Counted from the stretch's first letter, positions 34,243-38,579 are shown. The stretch is 64,000 nt of DNA from Microglena sp. YARC (GCA_022414725.1 CM039464.1:21393707-21457706); one strand, 5' to 3'. Numbers and translations: made by a program. Notes: generated from the letters alone by a model not told the origin.

Positions 34243-36063
34243 TGCATTGAAAGATGTTTGGGGGGTCGCTCTGAGGAGGCACAAGCACCAGTGTATGCCG
34301 ATTGTTCATGCTTGCCGAGTTCAACCTAACTCAGCTCTTTAAGTTCCCAACCCAAGTTGTTGCCTCATGCGTGCCGTGTAGAGATCTCCGCCAAAGTTAC
34401 AATTTATACGCAATATCATATGATGCAATTTGTATAATATCATGTGGTATCATACTCGCCTTTGGTCTACATCATATGATATGCCGGTCCCTACTCATTT
34501 GTGCCATGTAGAGATCTACGCCAAGCCCCTGGAGCACTATTCAGGTCTGACTGCGCGCCAGGAAACTGGCTGGGATGTGATTACTGAGATCGTGCGGGCT
34601 GAAGGAGACCTCCTAATTGGCTACGTGGACAGGTGGGTGTTGTTATGCTTTCTGTGTTGTCATACGCATAGTATGGGCGTGTGCACTCGCACGCACGTGC
34701 CCGCTAGCTGTCCGTATGTCCTACCGTAGTGACAGGCCCACGCTAAGACATAACCTGTTTACGTTGACCATCTATACGGGCCCCTGCGCCCACAGTGTTA
34801 CCAAGTTATCTACACATGGTGATGTAGGGGATGCCAAAATTAAATTACCCTGTCGCTCACAATTAAACTAACGACGAAGAATTCGAATTCCGGATCCCAC
34901 ACTGCCTGGTTTCGATAGTTAGTGCGCTCTAGTTGACGGCTCTCGATATGGATGTATTCCTGGTGCTCGTGGGAGTGGTTGGCGGTGGCGGAATCGTTGA
35001 CATGTGGAAAGCTGATAGGTGCGTATTTGGGGGCAGCGGCGAGTTGTTGCATGGTCAAGGCCTTGAATACTAGAGCAATGTTAGGTGTTGCATGTTACAT
35101 GGGTGTAAGGCATGTGGCTACCACCCCATGACATGTCACACTAGATCCTAGGGGATTCTCTATGCGTATGGAATGTTCATGGGTGTGTAGGTTTGTGGGT
35201 GTGGGTAGTAATTCATGCATATTACATGGCCACAAAAGCATGGCTTGTCAGATGCCTTGGTATGTCTTCATGCCCAGATAGGACTCACCATGCCACCTGT
35301 AGATAATGTAAATCAAGACAAGCGTCCATGGGTCACATGGGATGGGTTCCCGTTCTGGTCCTATTTTGAGGTGTTACGACATTTGTGTGTAATTAATTCA
35401 TTAGAGAGGGAGAGGAGCCTTCTTGATTTGGATAGGGAGGGGGTCAGGCATGTGCACATGGCACATAGACATGCATTGCATCCATGCTTGGTGTTATGTT
35501 TCATACACCAAATGAATGTAAACAATCAGCGTAAGGGGTAAGTTAATGTCGGGTCCCCCTACTGTTTATAAATAGTATATATAAACATATGTGTTGTTTA
35601 TAAATATATATACAATATTTGGTGTTTGTAAATATATATAAGACGCCTTATTACGAGGCGTGAGATTGGGGGGGCAGCCCGTTTGTTTACACTGGGGCCA
35701 ACCACCAAGGGTGCTGTTTACTACACACTGGGATGCTATTGTTTGCACTCACACTTTGCACTGCTAGCATACTTGTACTTGAGCTTGGCCACATGGCTCC
35801 AGCCAGCAATTTTGCTGCCCGCCTTCTTTGGCAGCAATATTTAAAACAAATATAAGCTTCTTCTGCTGACATCCTGTCCAATCTGCATGATCAATCCCTT
35901 GCCCCTTGGCATGCTAGGTGTAGGTAGGGCTGCCCTCACCCAACCCCGCATCCTGTGTAACTGCTGCAGGGATGAGCAAGTTCATCTAGGTGTACCCAGA
36001 TCCAGCAAGATTACACTCAAATCGGGGGATCGATTGGTGGTGCTGGCTGAGGACATGTTTTAA
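6571..36063 (+). CDS. Gene B: complete plastid-envelope ion channel of the CASTOR/POLLUX (PEC1/PEC2) type, 17 exons
   Basis: Exons: 6571-7008, 8695-8726, 9779-9989, 12198-12326, 13968-14114, 15206-15465, 16097-16181, 18069-18146, 20216-20378, 22100-22179, 24677-24834, 27066-27150, 27906-27983, 29653-29772, 30597-30750, 34512-34632, 35970-36063. All junctions are GT-AG and the phases chain without a break to TAA, giving 810 residues, about the length I recall for plant PEC proteins. The order is transit-like N terminus, membrane and pore part, then two RCK/NAD-type halves, as in DMI1/CASTOR/POLLUX. Plant PEC channels sit in the plastid envelope and influence stromal K+ and Ca2+; that function is by homology. 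Introns reach 3.8 kb and are packed with mobile elements and with tandem copies of splice-site segments. The start is the first Met of an open frame matching gene A's first exon. Exon choice among duplicated copies rests on phase and length only. Confidence 0.85.
7118..7303 (+). mobile_element. MITE-3 copy in gene B intron 1
   Basis: The left arm reads ctactagcagcagcttctgg and the right arm ggagctgcctggaagctgat, which are imperfect inverted repeats of each other and match the MITE-3 family. Confidence 0.65.
7735..7956 (+). repeat. duplicated 21-mer around a G homopolymer
   Basis: gagcatcttcgtgggcacgg occurs at about 7735 and 7936 on either side of a G run of 26 bases (7898-7923). A hydrophobic open stretch precedes it at about 7662-7740, but exon phases show that the gene does not need it. 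Confidence 0.7.
8441..8640 (+). mobile_element. tRNA-headed SINE (family SINE-I), copy 1
   Basis: The head contains an A-box-like atggctcaatggcagagctc and a B-box-like aggttcaaatcc. The body contains gtcaaccgccatggtagg and the tail ccacgccccaccaggcgtca. Other copies: 16689-16905, 20400-20600, 22196-22372, a fragment at 29846-29896, and 36286-36485 on the minus strand. Confidence 0.8.
9177..9379 (+). mobile_element. hAT-like MITE (family MITE-2), copy 1
   Basis: It contains tttttcccgctatatatagcg, gttttgaccccgttttagcg, ctgtccctggaggaggccta and ccactttcagatttgaaaa. The best copy is 60245-60449; a third lies at 28724-28868. Confidence 0.7.
9375..9790 (+). repeat. tandem copies of the acceptor region of gene B exon 3
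   Basis: Units of about 130 bp share ccgctactgaaaagcagccg, gaggtgcaaacactctta and ccctcaaactgtgttcatta. Two upstream copies end cactacacag|GGCTGTCT (about 9497) and cattacatag|tgcatgtct (about 9620), mirroring the true acceptor cattacatag|GGCTGTCT at 9778. The first decoy even includes the start of the exon. An older partial copy lies at about 9130-9165. Confidence 0.85.
10120..10660 (+). repeat. (CA)n microsatellite and CA/CCCA-rich degenerate tandem repeat
   Basis: A pure CA run (10133-10183) grades into repeats of a unit like catatcatggagcaaatccc separated by cccaccca. Frames through it are compositional artefacts. It occupies intron 3 of gene B. Confidence 0.9.
10700..11350 (+). mobile_element. 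5'-truncated LINE with CCHC C terminus, 3' UTR and atac tail
   Basis: A 122-codon frame at 10745-11113 contains ARLRLRAHNLN, a CCHC-type motif (CRCC, then HFILEC, i.e. C-x2-C and H-x4-C) and ECPLF, then MNPDSLEGWKYL before the stop. This is the C-terminal signature of LINE ORF2 proteins. The 3' UTR continues through cagggcccccgtcggttgaa and cctatttggccaacccctgg and ends in (catac/atac)n at 11315-11350. The reverse transcriptase is missing, so the copy is dead on arrival. A second, more decayed copy with the matching MNSDSLRGWKPF end is at about 47990-48375. Confidence 0.8.
11440..11555 (-). repeat. dispersed repeat of about 115 bp, copy 1
   Basis: It shares gttcggcgtcgaccgaggcc and ccacgccacctgcgcatgaa with 18372-18492. 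The two copies differ by roughly one base in ten. Function is unknown. Confidence 0.7.
11613..11825 (+). repeat. dispersed repeat starting gcggagccccccttc (PR family)
   Basis: A G/C hairpin (ggagccccccctt / gggggcgggagcccccag) is followed by tttgtccgtccgacc, actaactcgcttccgttgcc, ccacctgtcg and agcgtcgcaggcgacgctgc. Copies: 50290-50555 and 57610-57825, and a partial at 41024-41165. Length is about 200-265 bp. The class is uncertain. Confidence 0.75.
11880..12180 (+). repeat. gtccttaa-type degenerate repeat
   Basis: Many variants of ccttaattgtccttaa and ttatgttgtcgtcct occupy the end of gene B's intron 3, up to the acceptor at 12197. Confidence 0.75.
12198..22179 (+). CDS. Gene B exons 4-10: first RCK-type half
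   Basis: The sequence runs VGILTDDIGSAVEEV (end of pore helix and linker), NHTVLIGWNKQTIPVL, EPVLILAKRDKADMDDELM, SKARTIMWM, MRSLTEVMAQCASQPGLADV, GEVRISFPG and HDKVIVLSLEDVN. In order, these correspond to the CASTOR stretches LGLVSDAISEKV, NHTLILGWSDKLGSLL, VVVVLAERDKEEMEMDI, SKARAIIVLA, VIGRLMIQCALQPGL, KDILISFP and DEVLVIAEDD. That fixes exon order and frame. Exons 5 and 6 meet inside TRN|GHAL, and exon 7 ends KYTITQ. Exon 6 has two extra upstream copies (see 14878-15465). Confidence 0.85.
12608..12998 (+). mobile_element. MITE-1 with internal tandem expansion
   Basis: It starts accggcatatcatatgatg and ends ttgctgttccctac. Its middle (tgactttggcctggtcagac plus a gatcatatgatatt palindrome) is repeated about six times, so the copy is some 390 bp rather than 160. 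Confidence 0.8.
13020..13400 (+). repeat. tandem repeat of about 85 bp (ctcatcaaacatgcgtgccc), five copies
   Basis: Copies share tctccctcatcaaacatgcg, cacgcagagctac and ttgcttacacctctt. A further copy follows at about 13506-13560, after an inserted element. Confidence 0.8.
13392..13503 (-). mobile_element. fragment of a retroposon of about 290 bp (R290), minus strand
   Basis: It contains cctgatgtaatggggttttt and cacagagtctgatacaccct, the reverse complement of the start of the elements at 37365-37645 and 56195-56500. It ends in atgtaatgtaat, the family's simple tail. It has landed inside the preceding tandem array. Confidence 0.75.
13590..13922 (+). repeat. (CA)n followed by (CAAT)n microsatellites
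   Basis: A CA run lies at about 13595-13678. An aatcaatcaatc run with few interruptions lies at 13772-13922. Both sit just upstream of exon 5's acceptor (13967). Confidence 0.95.
14321..14496 (+). mobile_element. MITE-1 copy
   Basis: It starts ttagggaccggcatatcata and ends tgccgttccctac. The body holds gaccaaaggcgagtatgcta and gtcagactgccggcatcata. It lies just downstream of exon 5. Confidence 0.85.
14515..14870 (+). repeat. CA/CCCA-rich simple repeat before the exon 6 copies
   Basis: Low-complexity cacacacaaacacac and cccccacacacac sequence. All long frames here on both strands come from it. Confidence 0.9.
14878..15465 (+). CDS. Gene B exon 6, present as three tandem copies (two partial, one functional)
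   Basis: Three acceptors of the form ccattag|GGC lie at 14877, 15017 and 15205. Each is followed by the same open stretch: GYALRKHYLECL, GHALHKHDLERV or GHALRQHDMERV, then SKARTIMW. Only the third continues as MQPDHTYMKELVNANSEEL to a donor at 15465|gtgagg with the phase exon 7 needs. Copies 1 and 2 run into CA repeat after about 75 bases and have no good donor. They could be mis-spliced, but I see no way for them to replace copy 3. SKAR is the conserved CASTOR motif after the first RCK sheet. Confidence 0.75.
15540..15583 (+). repeat. G homopolymer
   Basis: A run of about 27 G after a tgtgtgtg stretch, just past exon 6. Its length is likely uncertain in the assembly. Confidence 0.9.
16018..16380 (+). 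repeat. partial copies of exon 7: one upstream body copy, three downstream donor copies
   Basis: aacccggatccagctctgaa occurs at about 16022 and again inside exon 7 (16097-16181). The exon end plus donor, ccatcacgcag|gtac, recurs at about 16243, 16312 (cacgcaagtat) and 16358 (atcaagcag|gtactt), with the intron bases ttgaacttg following each time. Confidence 0.8.
16412..16944. mobile_element. foldback (long inverted repeat) element with a nested SINE
   Basis: The left arm (about 16412-16510) reads acatgagatgcacttgagtg, atggtatgttatgttactgt and ccaagaaagcgagcagcc, then caggggatgatttgg. The right arm is its reverse complement: ccaattcatcccctgg, aaggctgcccgccgtcttgg and acagtaacatagcataccat (16622-16688), resuming at cactcaagtgtgcatctcat (16915-16944). 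A SINE-I copy splits the right arm and duplicates gcataccat. The arms are roughly 100 bp with few mismatches and no coding capacity. The core caggggatgatttgg...catcccctg also occurs alone at 61413-61580 and partly at 15848-15990. Confidence 0.8.
16689..16905 (+). mobile_element. SINE-I copy with gcataccat target duplication
   Basis: Head: gacgattggctcaatggttg and B box gggttcgaatccc. Body: gctgtcaaccgccatggtag. Tail: cgcctcaccaggcgttatca. The 9-base repeat gcataccat flanks it at about 16678-16686 and 16906-16914. Confidence 0.85.
17035..17160 (+). repeat. (GTT)n microsatellite with gtgtggtccgt spacers
   Basis: Runs of gttgttgttg are separated by tgtgtggtccgt. No coding signal. Confidence 0.95.
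17176..18068 (+). repeat. repeated acceptor units ahead of gene B exon 8
   Basis: The block ccacttggcatgtttgttgc plus gttatgtag occurs at about 17328-17356, 17453-17473 (partial), a short form at 17611-17620, and at the true site 18040-18068. The copy at 17621 is followed by part of the exon itself (atgaggagtctgacggaggt, catggctcagtg), which a hAT MITE then interrupts. The short gaacttg hairpin element occurs twice (17177-17250 and 17896-17975). Confidence 0.8.
17684..17879 (-). mobile_element. hAT-type MITE (195-bp family), copy 1
   Basis: The terminal inverted repeats are CAGGATACTTCCA and TGGAAGTACCCTG. The flanking 8-bp target duplication is gtgatcag/gtggtcag (17676-17683, 17880-17887; one mismatch). 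The interior is rich in GCGC blocks (aaagcgcaaag, gaaacgcgcagtgg). Eight-base duplications and CAGGG ends are typical of hAT. Copy 2 is 59240-59434 in the opposite orientation. Confidence 0.9.
18372..18492 (-). repeat. dispersed repeat of about 115 bp, copy 2, and minus-strand LINE tail at 18567-18632
   Basis: It matches 11440-11555 (gtcgaccgaggccttgggcc, cacctgcgcatgaacccg). The phrase cgccctcaatgtag occurs three times between 18160 and 18375. Downstream, ttacagtccaggggtaggcc is the reverse complement of the LINE 3' tail. Confidence 0.65.
19077..19265 (+). mobile_element. MITE-3 copy
   Basis: The left arm cttttcggctacgagcagca and right arm ctagaagctgctcctcatag are inverted repeats. Upstream, 18884-18915 is a gggtgggtggg run. 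Confidence 0.75.
19310..20220 (+). repeat. 84-bp array of about ten decoy acceptors ahead of gene B exon 9
   Basis: Each unit reads ttggaatctcactcgtgctt, then a catgattgcag acceptor, then ctgtttgagcgcag, the first bases of exon 9. Acceptor-like junctions fall at about 19371, 19455, 19541, 19623, 19709, 19793, 19876, 19959, 20043 (ggag, broken), 20129 and the true one at 20215. Only the last runs into exon 9 (TGCAGACAAGAGCCC). Short reading frames over the array are by-products. Confidence 0.9.
20400..20600 (+). mobile_element. SINE-I copy
   Basis: A-box region gtggtcgagtggtacacc; B box ggttcgattcccc; body cgttgtcaaccgcgatggta; tail ccacgccccaccaggtgtta. It sits between exon 9 and a partial copy of exon 9. 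Confidence 0.85.
20600..20775 (+). repeat. tandem copy of the 3' end of exon 9 with its donor
   Basis: catcagcttccctggtcaga through cacatcatgg|gtaggtgatgattgtg repeats 20306-20395 with about ten substitutions. The donor phrase catgggtaggtgatgattgt then recurs once more at about 20747. Confidence 0.85.
20780..21430 (+). repeat. tandem repeat of about 60 bp (gggtatataggtaggctggt)
   Basis: Alternating units of ggtagttgtttggctgtggg and agtgggtgggtatataggta. A 201-codon minus-strand frame over it is pure repeat. Confidence 0.9.
21535..21857 (+). repeat. (GATT)n microsatellite
   Basis: About 320 bases of gattgattg with ggttgatt interruptions. It is the same motif, in reverse complement, as the (CAAT)n at 13772-13922. 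Confidence 0.95.
22183..22386 (+). mobile_element. 5'-truncated SINE-I with 13-bp target duplication
   Basis: tctggcacactcc occurs at 22184-22196 and 22374-22386. Between them lie the B box gggttcgactccc, body gtcgtcaaccgcgatggtag and tail ccacgccccaccaggcgtta. It inserted 4 bases inside the donor side of exon 10 (ends 22179). Confidence 0.9.
22620..23205. other. A/T-rich intron sequence without recognisable features
   Basis: Short attcaatt- and aaataaata-type simple repeats. No exon, element or RNA gene seen. Confidence 0.6.
23340..24175 (+). repeat. array of about 120 bp with seven decoy acceptors ahead of gene B exon 11
   Basis: Each unit has ctccctttccag, then CCTGTGGTACCAGCATACGA, then gtgtcaagcgcatcatccct and a ccaccctccccatgcccc filler. 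Acceptors fall near 23359, 23487, 23609, 23731, 23857, 23979 and 24090; the true one is 24676. Each copy carries about 45 exon bases (PVVPAYERVKRIIP). Long proline-rich frames on both strands are by-products. Confidence 0.9.
24176..24595 (+). repeat. ctacacgccacttta tandem repeat
   Basis: Some 25 imperfect copies of cacgccactttacacgccac and actctacactacactctaca lie between the decoy array and exon 11. Confidence 0.9.
24677..36063 (+). CDS. Gene B exons 11-17: second RCK-type half and C terminus
   Basis: The order is PVLPAYERVKRIISPRHFVV, LTNEPFLSGPRGTKKVRV, DLGCHKLM, LKAGVDTADSVSCILCL, ALATVVMLQGLLKESKAERQ, CIEPDKLLSGILTQVASL, FADIFDADGNEIYAKPLEHY, DLLIGYVDR, KSGDRLVVLAEDMF and stop. These follow the CASTOR order MFNEVPEKERERKL, LPLETFDSILIL, SLATLLLIRDIQ, VLSNELVSMALAM, LEELFAEEGNEM, EFYLFDQEE and IVIGYRL. 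The final KSGDRLVVLAED is a typical RCK_C ending. All seven exons chain in phase. Intron 15 (27984-29652) and intron 16 (30751-34511) hold most of the inserted elements. Confidence 0.85.
24785..25270 (+). repeat. array of about 140 bp repeating the 3' end and donor of exon 11
   Basis: gtgtggaccaagagtccaag, gtcgcatcgactattacagt and gctgacaaa|gtacgagg occur at the true donor (24834) and then near 24974, 25113 (ataGTACGAGG) and 25256. Fillers such as gtttgtggtgggcggagtgt are repeated with them. Confidence 0.9.
25295..25450 (+). repeat. three long G homopolymers
   Basis: Runs of G at about 25298-25335, 25381-25397 and 25426-25445. They are assembly-sensitive. Confidence 0.9.
25676..25842 (+). 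mobile_element. MITE-1 copy
   Basis: Starts ctagggaccggcatatcaaa, ends tgccattccctac. Confidence 0.85.
25930..26285 (+). repeat. 42-bp minisatellite, about eight copies
   Basis: Unit acatgaatctgtcatgtctcatgaat-(c/g)tagaggacggacgga. Alternating ctag/gtag variants suggest an 84-bp higher-order unit. The 42-base period keeps every frame open, giving repeated MNLSCLMNLEDGRN, but nothing else suggests a protein. Confidence 0.9.
26299..26446 (+). mobile_element. MITE-1 copy
   Basis: Starts ttaggaccggcatatcatat, ends ctgcctttccctag. It abuts the minisatellite. A short cacttctactagtataaaat tandem repeat follows (26470-26690). Confidence 0.85.
26815..27005 (+). repeat. two gaacttgg hairpin elements flanking a (cctca)n run
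   Basis: Elements at about 26817-26875 and 26942-27003 contain ggttacatagcttcagccag, caatttggctgctcgccgtc. A (cacct)n array lies between them. AGCCA...TGGCT forms a small stem. Confidence 0.75.
27354..27585 (+). repeat. 110-bp direct duplication
   Basis: catgcagcatgtattttctg... and catgcagcttgtattttgtg... both continue through tttgcctctgcctcg, cctgtcagtcaatg and attttagatattgatgtacc. Confidence 0.85.
27690..27735 (+). repeat. partial copy of the acceptor and start of exon 13
   Basis: acgcag|ttgaagtcaggattggatag, then gcggacagcgtg, resembles the true atgcag|TTGAAGGCAGGAGTAGATAC at 27905/27906. Confidence 0.8.
28030..28570 (+). repeat. G-rich repeated intron segments
   Basis: gcatgacgtgaaggttctgc / gcatgacgtgaaggttgtgc (28389, 28657), tatcaccaagccctcggctt-type and caacaatggcctgtcgatga-type blocks recur two or three times between 27725 and 29960, together with G runs. 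No exon is supported here. Confidence 0.65.
28724..28868 (+). mobile_element. MITE-2 copy
   Basis: Starts cagggatttttttccgctat; contains ctgtccctggaggaggccta; ends aaaaaaatcactg. Confidence 0.75.
29250..29283 (+). repeat. C homopolymer
   Basis: About 29 consecutive C after ggtgcaccattcgc. Confidence 0.95.
29415..29660 (+). repeat. duplicated acceptor region of exon 14
   Basis: cacccctggcgtgtccttctgtgtgtgcag (decoy acceptor at about 29448) is repeated as cacccc-aggtgtgtccctccgtgtgtgcag at the true site (29652). A (cca/acc)n and aacaacaa stretch separates them. Confidence 0.85.
30167..30316 (+). mobile_element. MITE-1 copy
   Basis: TAGGGACCGGCATATCATAT ... ACCGTTCCCTA, flanked by acatttg and acattttt, a possible target duplication of about 6 bases. 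Confidence 0.85.
30410..30600 (+). repeat. repeated acceptor-like units ahead of exon 15
   Basis: cctgcacacag|ctgc (about 30424), cctgtacacag|ctcacc (30483), cctgcatccag|ctcacc (30560) and the true cctgcatacag|CTCACGGG (30596) recur within ttcatccttcacc filler. Confidence 0.75.
30758..30994 (-). mobile_element. MITE-1, reverse orientation, carrying an extra segment
   Basis: It runs from tagggaatggcaatatgg to gatatgcccgtccctc, flanked by tatg. It includes gagctgccacaggacgtgag, attgagggaaccctcc and gcatgcatgtgtacatactg, which also occurs outside any MITE at 36087-36155, so it may be a captured or nested repeat. Confidence 0.75.
31130..31330 (+). mobile_element. LINE 3'-tail copy with long (catac)n
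   Basis: ttcagggggttggggttcag, cctatcacggttgggcaagt and cccctggactgtaacatac, then about 90 bases of atacatac. Confidence 0.8.
31515..31645 (+). repeat. 27-bp minisatellite, first block
   Basis: Unit gtacatccattgtatgtgtgtgtacatat, four copies. The same unit forms a second block at 33403-33610. Confidence 0.85.
31860..31985 (+). repeat. (TA)n microsatellite
   Basis: tatatatatata with short interruptions (31880-31922). Nothing coding. Confidence 0.9.
32340..32459. other. 120-base inverted repeat (hairpin) in intron 16
   Basis: The arm agctgagttcgaaatcgcgc, agacgtt (32346-32372) is complementary, with about five mismatches, to aacgtctgcgcagtttcaga, ctcagct (32427-32453); pairing extends a few bases outward. 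The loop is about 54 bases and itself partly paired. It could be a small-RNA-like precursor, a small foldback or a chance remnant of an element. Confidence 0.6.
32372..32758 (+). CDS. unrecognised 128-codon frame nested in a gene B intron
   Basis: The frame starts MDVSLDDAEMRRLLEIANER and has a cysteine cluster later (ESCGVGG, RYCTRCKEH). The surroundings (32300-33290) are richer in GC and CG than the flanking introns, and 33176-33188 is a gcgcgcgcgc run. I do not recognise it. It may be part of a captured gene or mobile element. No splice-supported link to gene B exists. Confidence 0.25.
   Translation: MDVSLDDAEMRRLLEIANERLRSFRLSLKDRNCARAKVLTCSFLFAHRYLVGRASCFPKRPSLGQLCHALATAQRENNLIVAGCESCGVGGKLLKRYCTRCKEHAARRKSDVGRTSQGCRDLDRAEIP
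33403..33610 (+). repeat. 27-bp minisatellite, second block
   Basis: About seven copies of gtacatccattgtatgtgtgtgtacatat, identical in type to 31515-31645. A (TA)n/(GA)n run precedes it (33345-33385). Confidence 0.85.
33755..33910 (-). mobile_element. LINE 3'-tail copy, minus strand
   Basis: tacagtccaggggtaggcca, ggaagggctaaaaagaaaag and caatcgttttacggac are the reverse complement of the family tail. The flanking ttaattatacaattataatt may extend it into the LINE 3' UTR. Confidence 0.75.
34093..34240 (+). repeat. (ATC)n microsatellite
   Basis: atcatcatc runs with a few cacc/ttat interruptions. Confidence 0.97.
34360..34511 (-). mobile_element. MITE-1 (34396-34493) between a decoy and the true acceptor of exon 16
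   Basis: cgtgccgtgtag|agatctccgccaa at about 34366-34391 repeats the true tgtgccatgtag|AGATCTACGCCAA at 34500-34523. The MITE, reverse orientation, ending gatatgccggtccctac, lies between them. Confidence 0.8.
35566..35705 (-). repeat. CR-family copy with ataaatatat tail
   Basis: ccttattacgaggcgtgaga and actggggccaaccacc, preceded by a tataaatatatata run (its tail in reverse orientation). A hairpin gaacttgg-like element follows at 35767-35840. Confidence 0.7.
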
Positions 36064-36285
36064 GCGAAAATGGAAATCGGAAATTAGTAAGAGCTGCCAC
36101 AGGACGTGAGATTGAGGGAACCCTCCCATTTGCATGCATGTGTACATACTGGAGAGTGGGTATCATGTTAGGTTTATTTGGTTTCGCAGACCCTCAGCGC
36201 CTGAGCTTGGACTATATGTCGTAAGCGATAAAAGCGCACAAGGCTTGTGATGGTGATTGAAACTTCCGGATTCAAGATAAAAGTA
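36064..36285. other. 3' flank of gene B
   Basis: Starts just after the TAA. It contains a 65-base repeat (agctgccacaggacgtgaga, ttgagggaaccctcc) shared with 30797-30860. No clear polyadenylation signal is identified. Confidence 0.4.
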
Positions 36286-36485
36286 ATGAGAACGCCTGGT
36301 GGGGCGTGGTATCAAGGGAGCCCCGTCTACGGCAGTAGAGTGCTAGCTGCTACTTTACCTGTGCAAAGCTACCATGGCGGTTGACAGCGACCGCGAACAC
36401 TAAAGCGCGCCTGTAGGGATTCGAACCCAGCACCTTCATCGGTTCAACGAGCTCAACCGTTGTACCATTCGCCGAAACGGGATTG
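36286..36485 (-). mobile_element. SINE-I, minus strand
   Basis: gaacgcctggtggggcgtgg (reverse tail), taccatggcggttgacagcg (body), gggattcgaaccc (B box) and caaccgttgtaccattcg (head). Short direct repeats cggattca flank it (about 36265 and 36491). Confidence 0.85.
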
Positions 36486-36687
36486 CTTCACGGATTCATA
36501 TTGAGGATCTCTTTGTTCTGACATGAACATGCATATGCAATTGGGATGATGGACGACGACAGGATAACTTATCTTTCTATTTGAACATCTGGCGTCGTGT
36601 TCATATTCCCCTTTTGCTTGTGCCACTGGATGGATTTGGGGCAGCCAAACTGTACTTGGTTTGTGATGCTCAATCTGACGGTGAAGG

Positions 36688-36752
36688 CGCTATAACTTGG
36701 TTACATAGATCCAGCCAGCCATTTGGCTGCTCTCCGTCTTCGGCAGTAAAAA
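36688..36752 (+). repeat. hairpin element of the gaacttgg family
   Basis: acttggttacatagatccag, ccagccatttggctgctctc, cgtcttcggcagtaaa. Other copies: 38098-38155, 38404-38475 and 38798-38858. Confidence 0.7.
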
Positions 36753-36935
36753 GAATTACCAGGGATGACCAGGTTGGGGTGCTATGCTACAATACATTGT
36801 ATTATTCATCACCCTTTGGGTGGCTTGTATCATACATTAGAAGAAAAATGTTACAAGGTTCTATCCGCCAGGTTTGGCGTCTAACCGTCTGCACATTGCA
36901 GCCAACAATTACCCCCGTGCGAGAACCACGGTAAC

Positions 36936-37030
36936 CAGGGACTTAGTGGACTTGTCTTAGCGCGGATTCGAACTGGGGACTCCTCCGTTTGTGGTGACCA
37001 TTCTAACCCGTACACCACTCGGGAGGACCA
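36936..37030 (-). repeat. second type of tRNA-like sequence (possible SINE head)
   Basis: On the minus strand cccgagtggtgtacgggtta (A-box-like) and cagttcgaatccgcgc (B-box-like) are correctly spaced, but the acceptor stem does not pair, so it is not a functional tRNA gene. Just upstream, 36870-36935 carries no other signal. Confidence 0.5.
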
Positions 37031-37364
37031 TACATTAATAGGATCAAGAGGAAGCTCTTAAATAGGGGTCTTCTGTTCATTCAGGAAATGTAGTTTTTGG
37101 TGATGGATGTGTCTGCCAGGGTTGTTCAGGACGCTGCGTACTCCGTCACAGACGCAAAGTCGAAGGGTCCGTGTTCCAGGACCCAACGTGGGGAGGGTCC
37201 GTTGACCAGAAGGAAGGGTCCATTGCGTCGCAGGACGCAGGCTATACAATTACTTGCGTCTTAGGCAGCAGAGCTGGGGGTCCTCCTGAAGTACCCTTGT
37301 GTCTACCTCTCTCTTTGTGTCTGGCCTTTTGGCATAGGAGTCGGGGACGGAATATCATATTAAA

Positions 37365-37645
37365 TTACATTACATGTTAAAGTCTACTTGACACCGCGAG
37401 GGGGTATGAGACTCTGTGCTTTAAACAAAAAGAAAAAGCACCCACAAAGCAAAAAACCCCATTACATCAGGGGTGTGTCGAGGACAAACAAACCAAACTC
37501 CCAACCACCGTTTTGGTGGCGTAGGTATTAAACCCCCTAGAGCAGGACCCAGATCTCAGCCACTTACAGTGGCGGAGGTAAGAAGCTAACAAATGAGAAG
37601 TCACAAGAAGAAGAAAAGGGGATAATAAATTACGGTGCCACTAAG
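37365..37645 (+). mobile_element. R290 retroposon copy
   Basis: attacatgttaaagtctact, gacaccgcgagggggtatga, ccattacatcaggggtgtgt and ggtgccactaagcagtccag. Nearly the same sequence lies at 56195-56500 and a reversed fragment at 13392-13503. One end carries tacattacatg simple repeats. Class unknown; probably a non-LTR-mobilised short element. Confidence 0.8.
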
Positions 37646-37656
37646 CAGTCCAGGGC

Positions 37657-37783
37657 CTGTCTGATATGATGTTGACCAAAGGCAATTATGGTATCATATG
37701 ATTTAATACTGTCATATGCTAAATGGTAACTTTAGCCTAGTCAGACTGCCGGCATCATTTCATATCATATTGGCGTTTTCTAC
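37657..37783 (+). mobile_element. MITE-1, partial
   Basis: atatgatgttgaccaaaggc ... gtcagactgccggcatcatt ... gcgttttctac. The left TIR is degraded. Confidence 0.75.
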
Positions 37784-38579
37784 ATAGGAGGCTTAACCTC
37801 TCAGTGATGCGAATCAGTCGTCTCTCCAAGGTGATTGCTAAGGACAGATGGGTTGGATTGTCATGTCTTTTTTCAGCCAACTCTGAGCTGCTCGCTGTCT
37901 TCCATTGCCGAATCCTCCGTCCAACACCCACGGAATCCAGGGGATGTAAGATAATTAGACAGTATAAAGCCTTGTACGAGCTTACCAAGTTAAGGAGGGA
38001 TGGTCCATTGTTTTGACAGCCCAGGCATGTGCTCGACAGGTCAACCAAGTTAAATACTTCATTGGTGTTTCACACGGAACTTTGACTAATGGGTGTAAAC
38101 TTGAACTTGTTTGCATGGCTTCAGCCTTTCAGGCTGGTCGCCATCTTCGGCAGAAAGACAATAACTCTTGGATATTGGGATGCACGGTTATCAATCATGA
38201 TTATTGGATTGCGAACAACCAGGTTCACATAGTCGTAACCACCTGTAGGCACTCCTGTTAGTAGTCATGCACTTCTCTCAACTTCCAAAACGGATAATTA
38301 AACCATGAATCCATGTCACCATGACCTCTTGATTGATCAATCCTATAACTGATGTTCATTGGTGAGCAGATCCCTTCAGCAGGTCAGTCTTATGTTCTAA
38401 CCCCCAACTTGAACTTGGTTACATGGCTTCACGCTCCAGCCAGCAATTTGGCTGCTCGCTGTCTTCGGCAGTGAAATTAACAATTCAAAGCTGAGCATTT
38501 TATTATACAAATATGCTTTCCTTTGAATTACTAATGAATTCGGTATGATATCTTCATGTAGTCATAACTCGTGGATAAA

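Noticed and set aside
36286..36485. tRNA gene on the minus strand
   Set aside because: A and B boxes are present but the acceptor stem and 3' end are missing; it continues into a conserved SINE body and tail.
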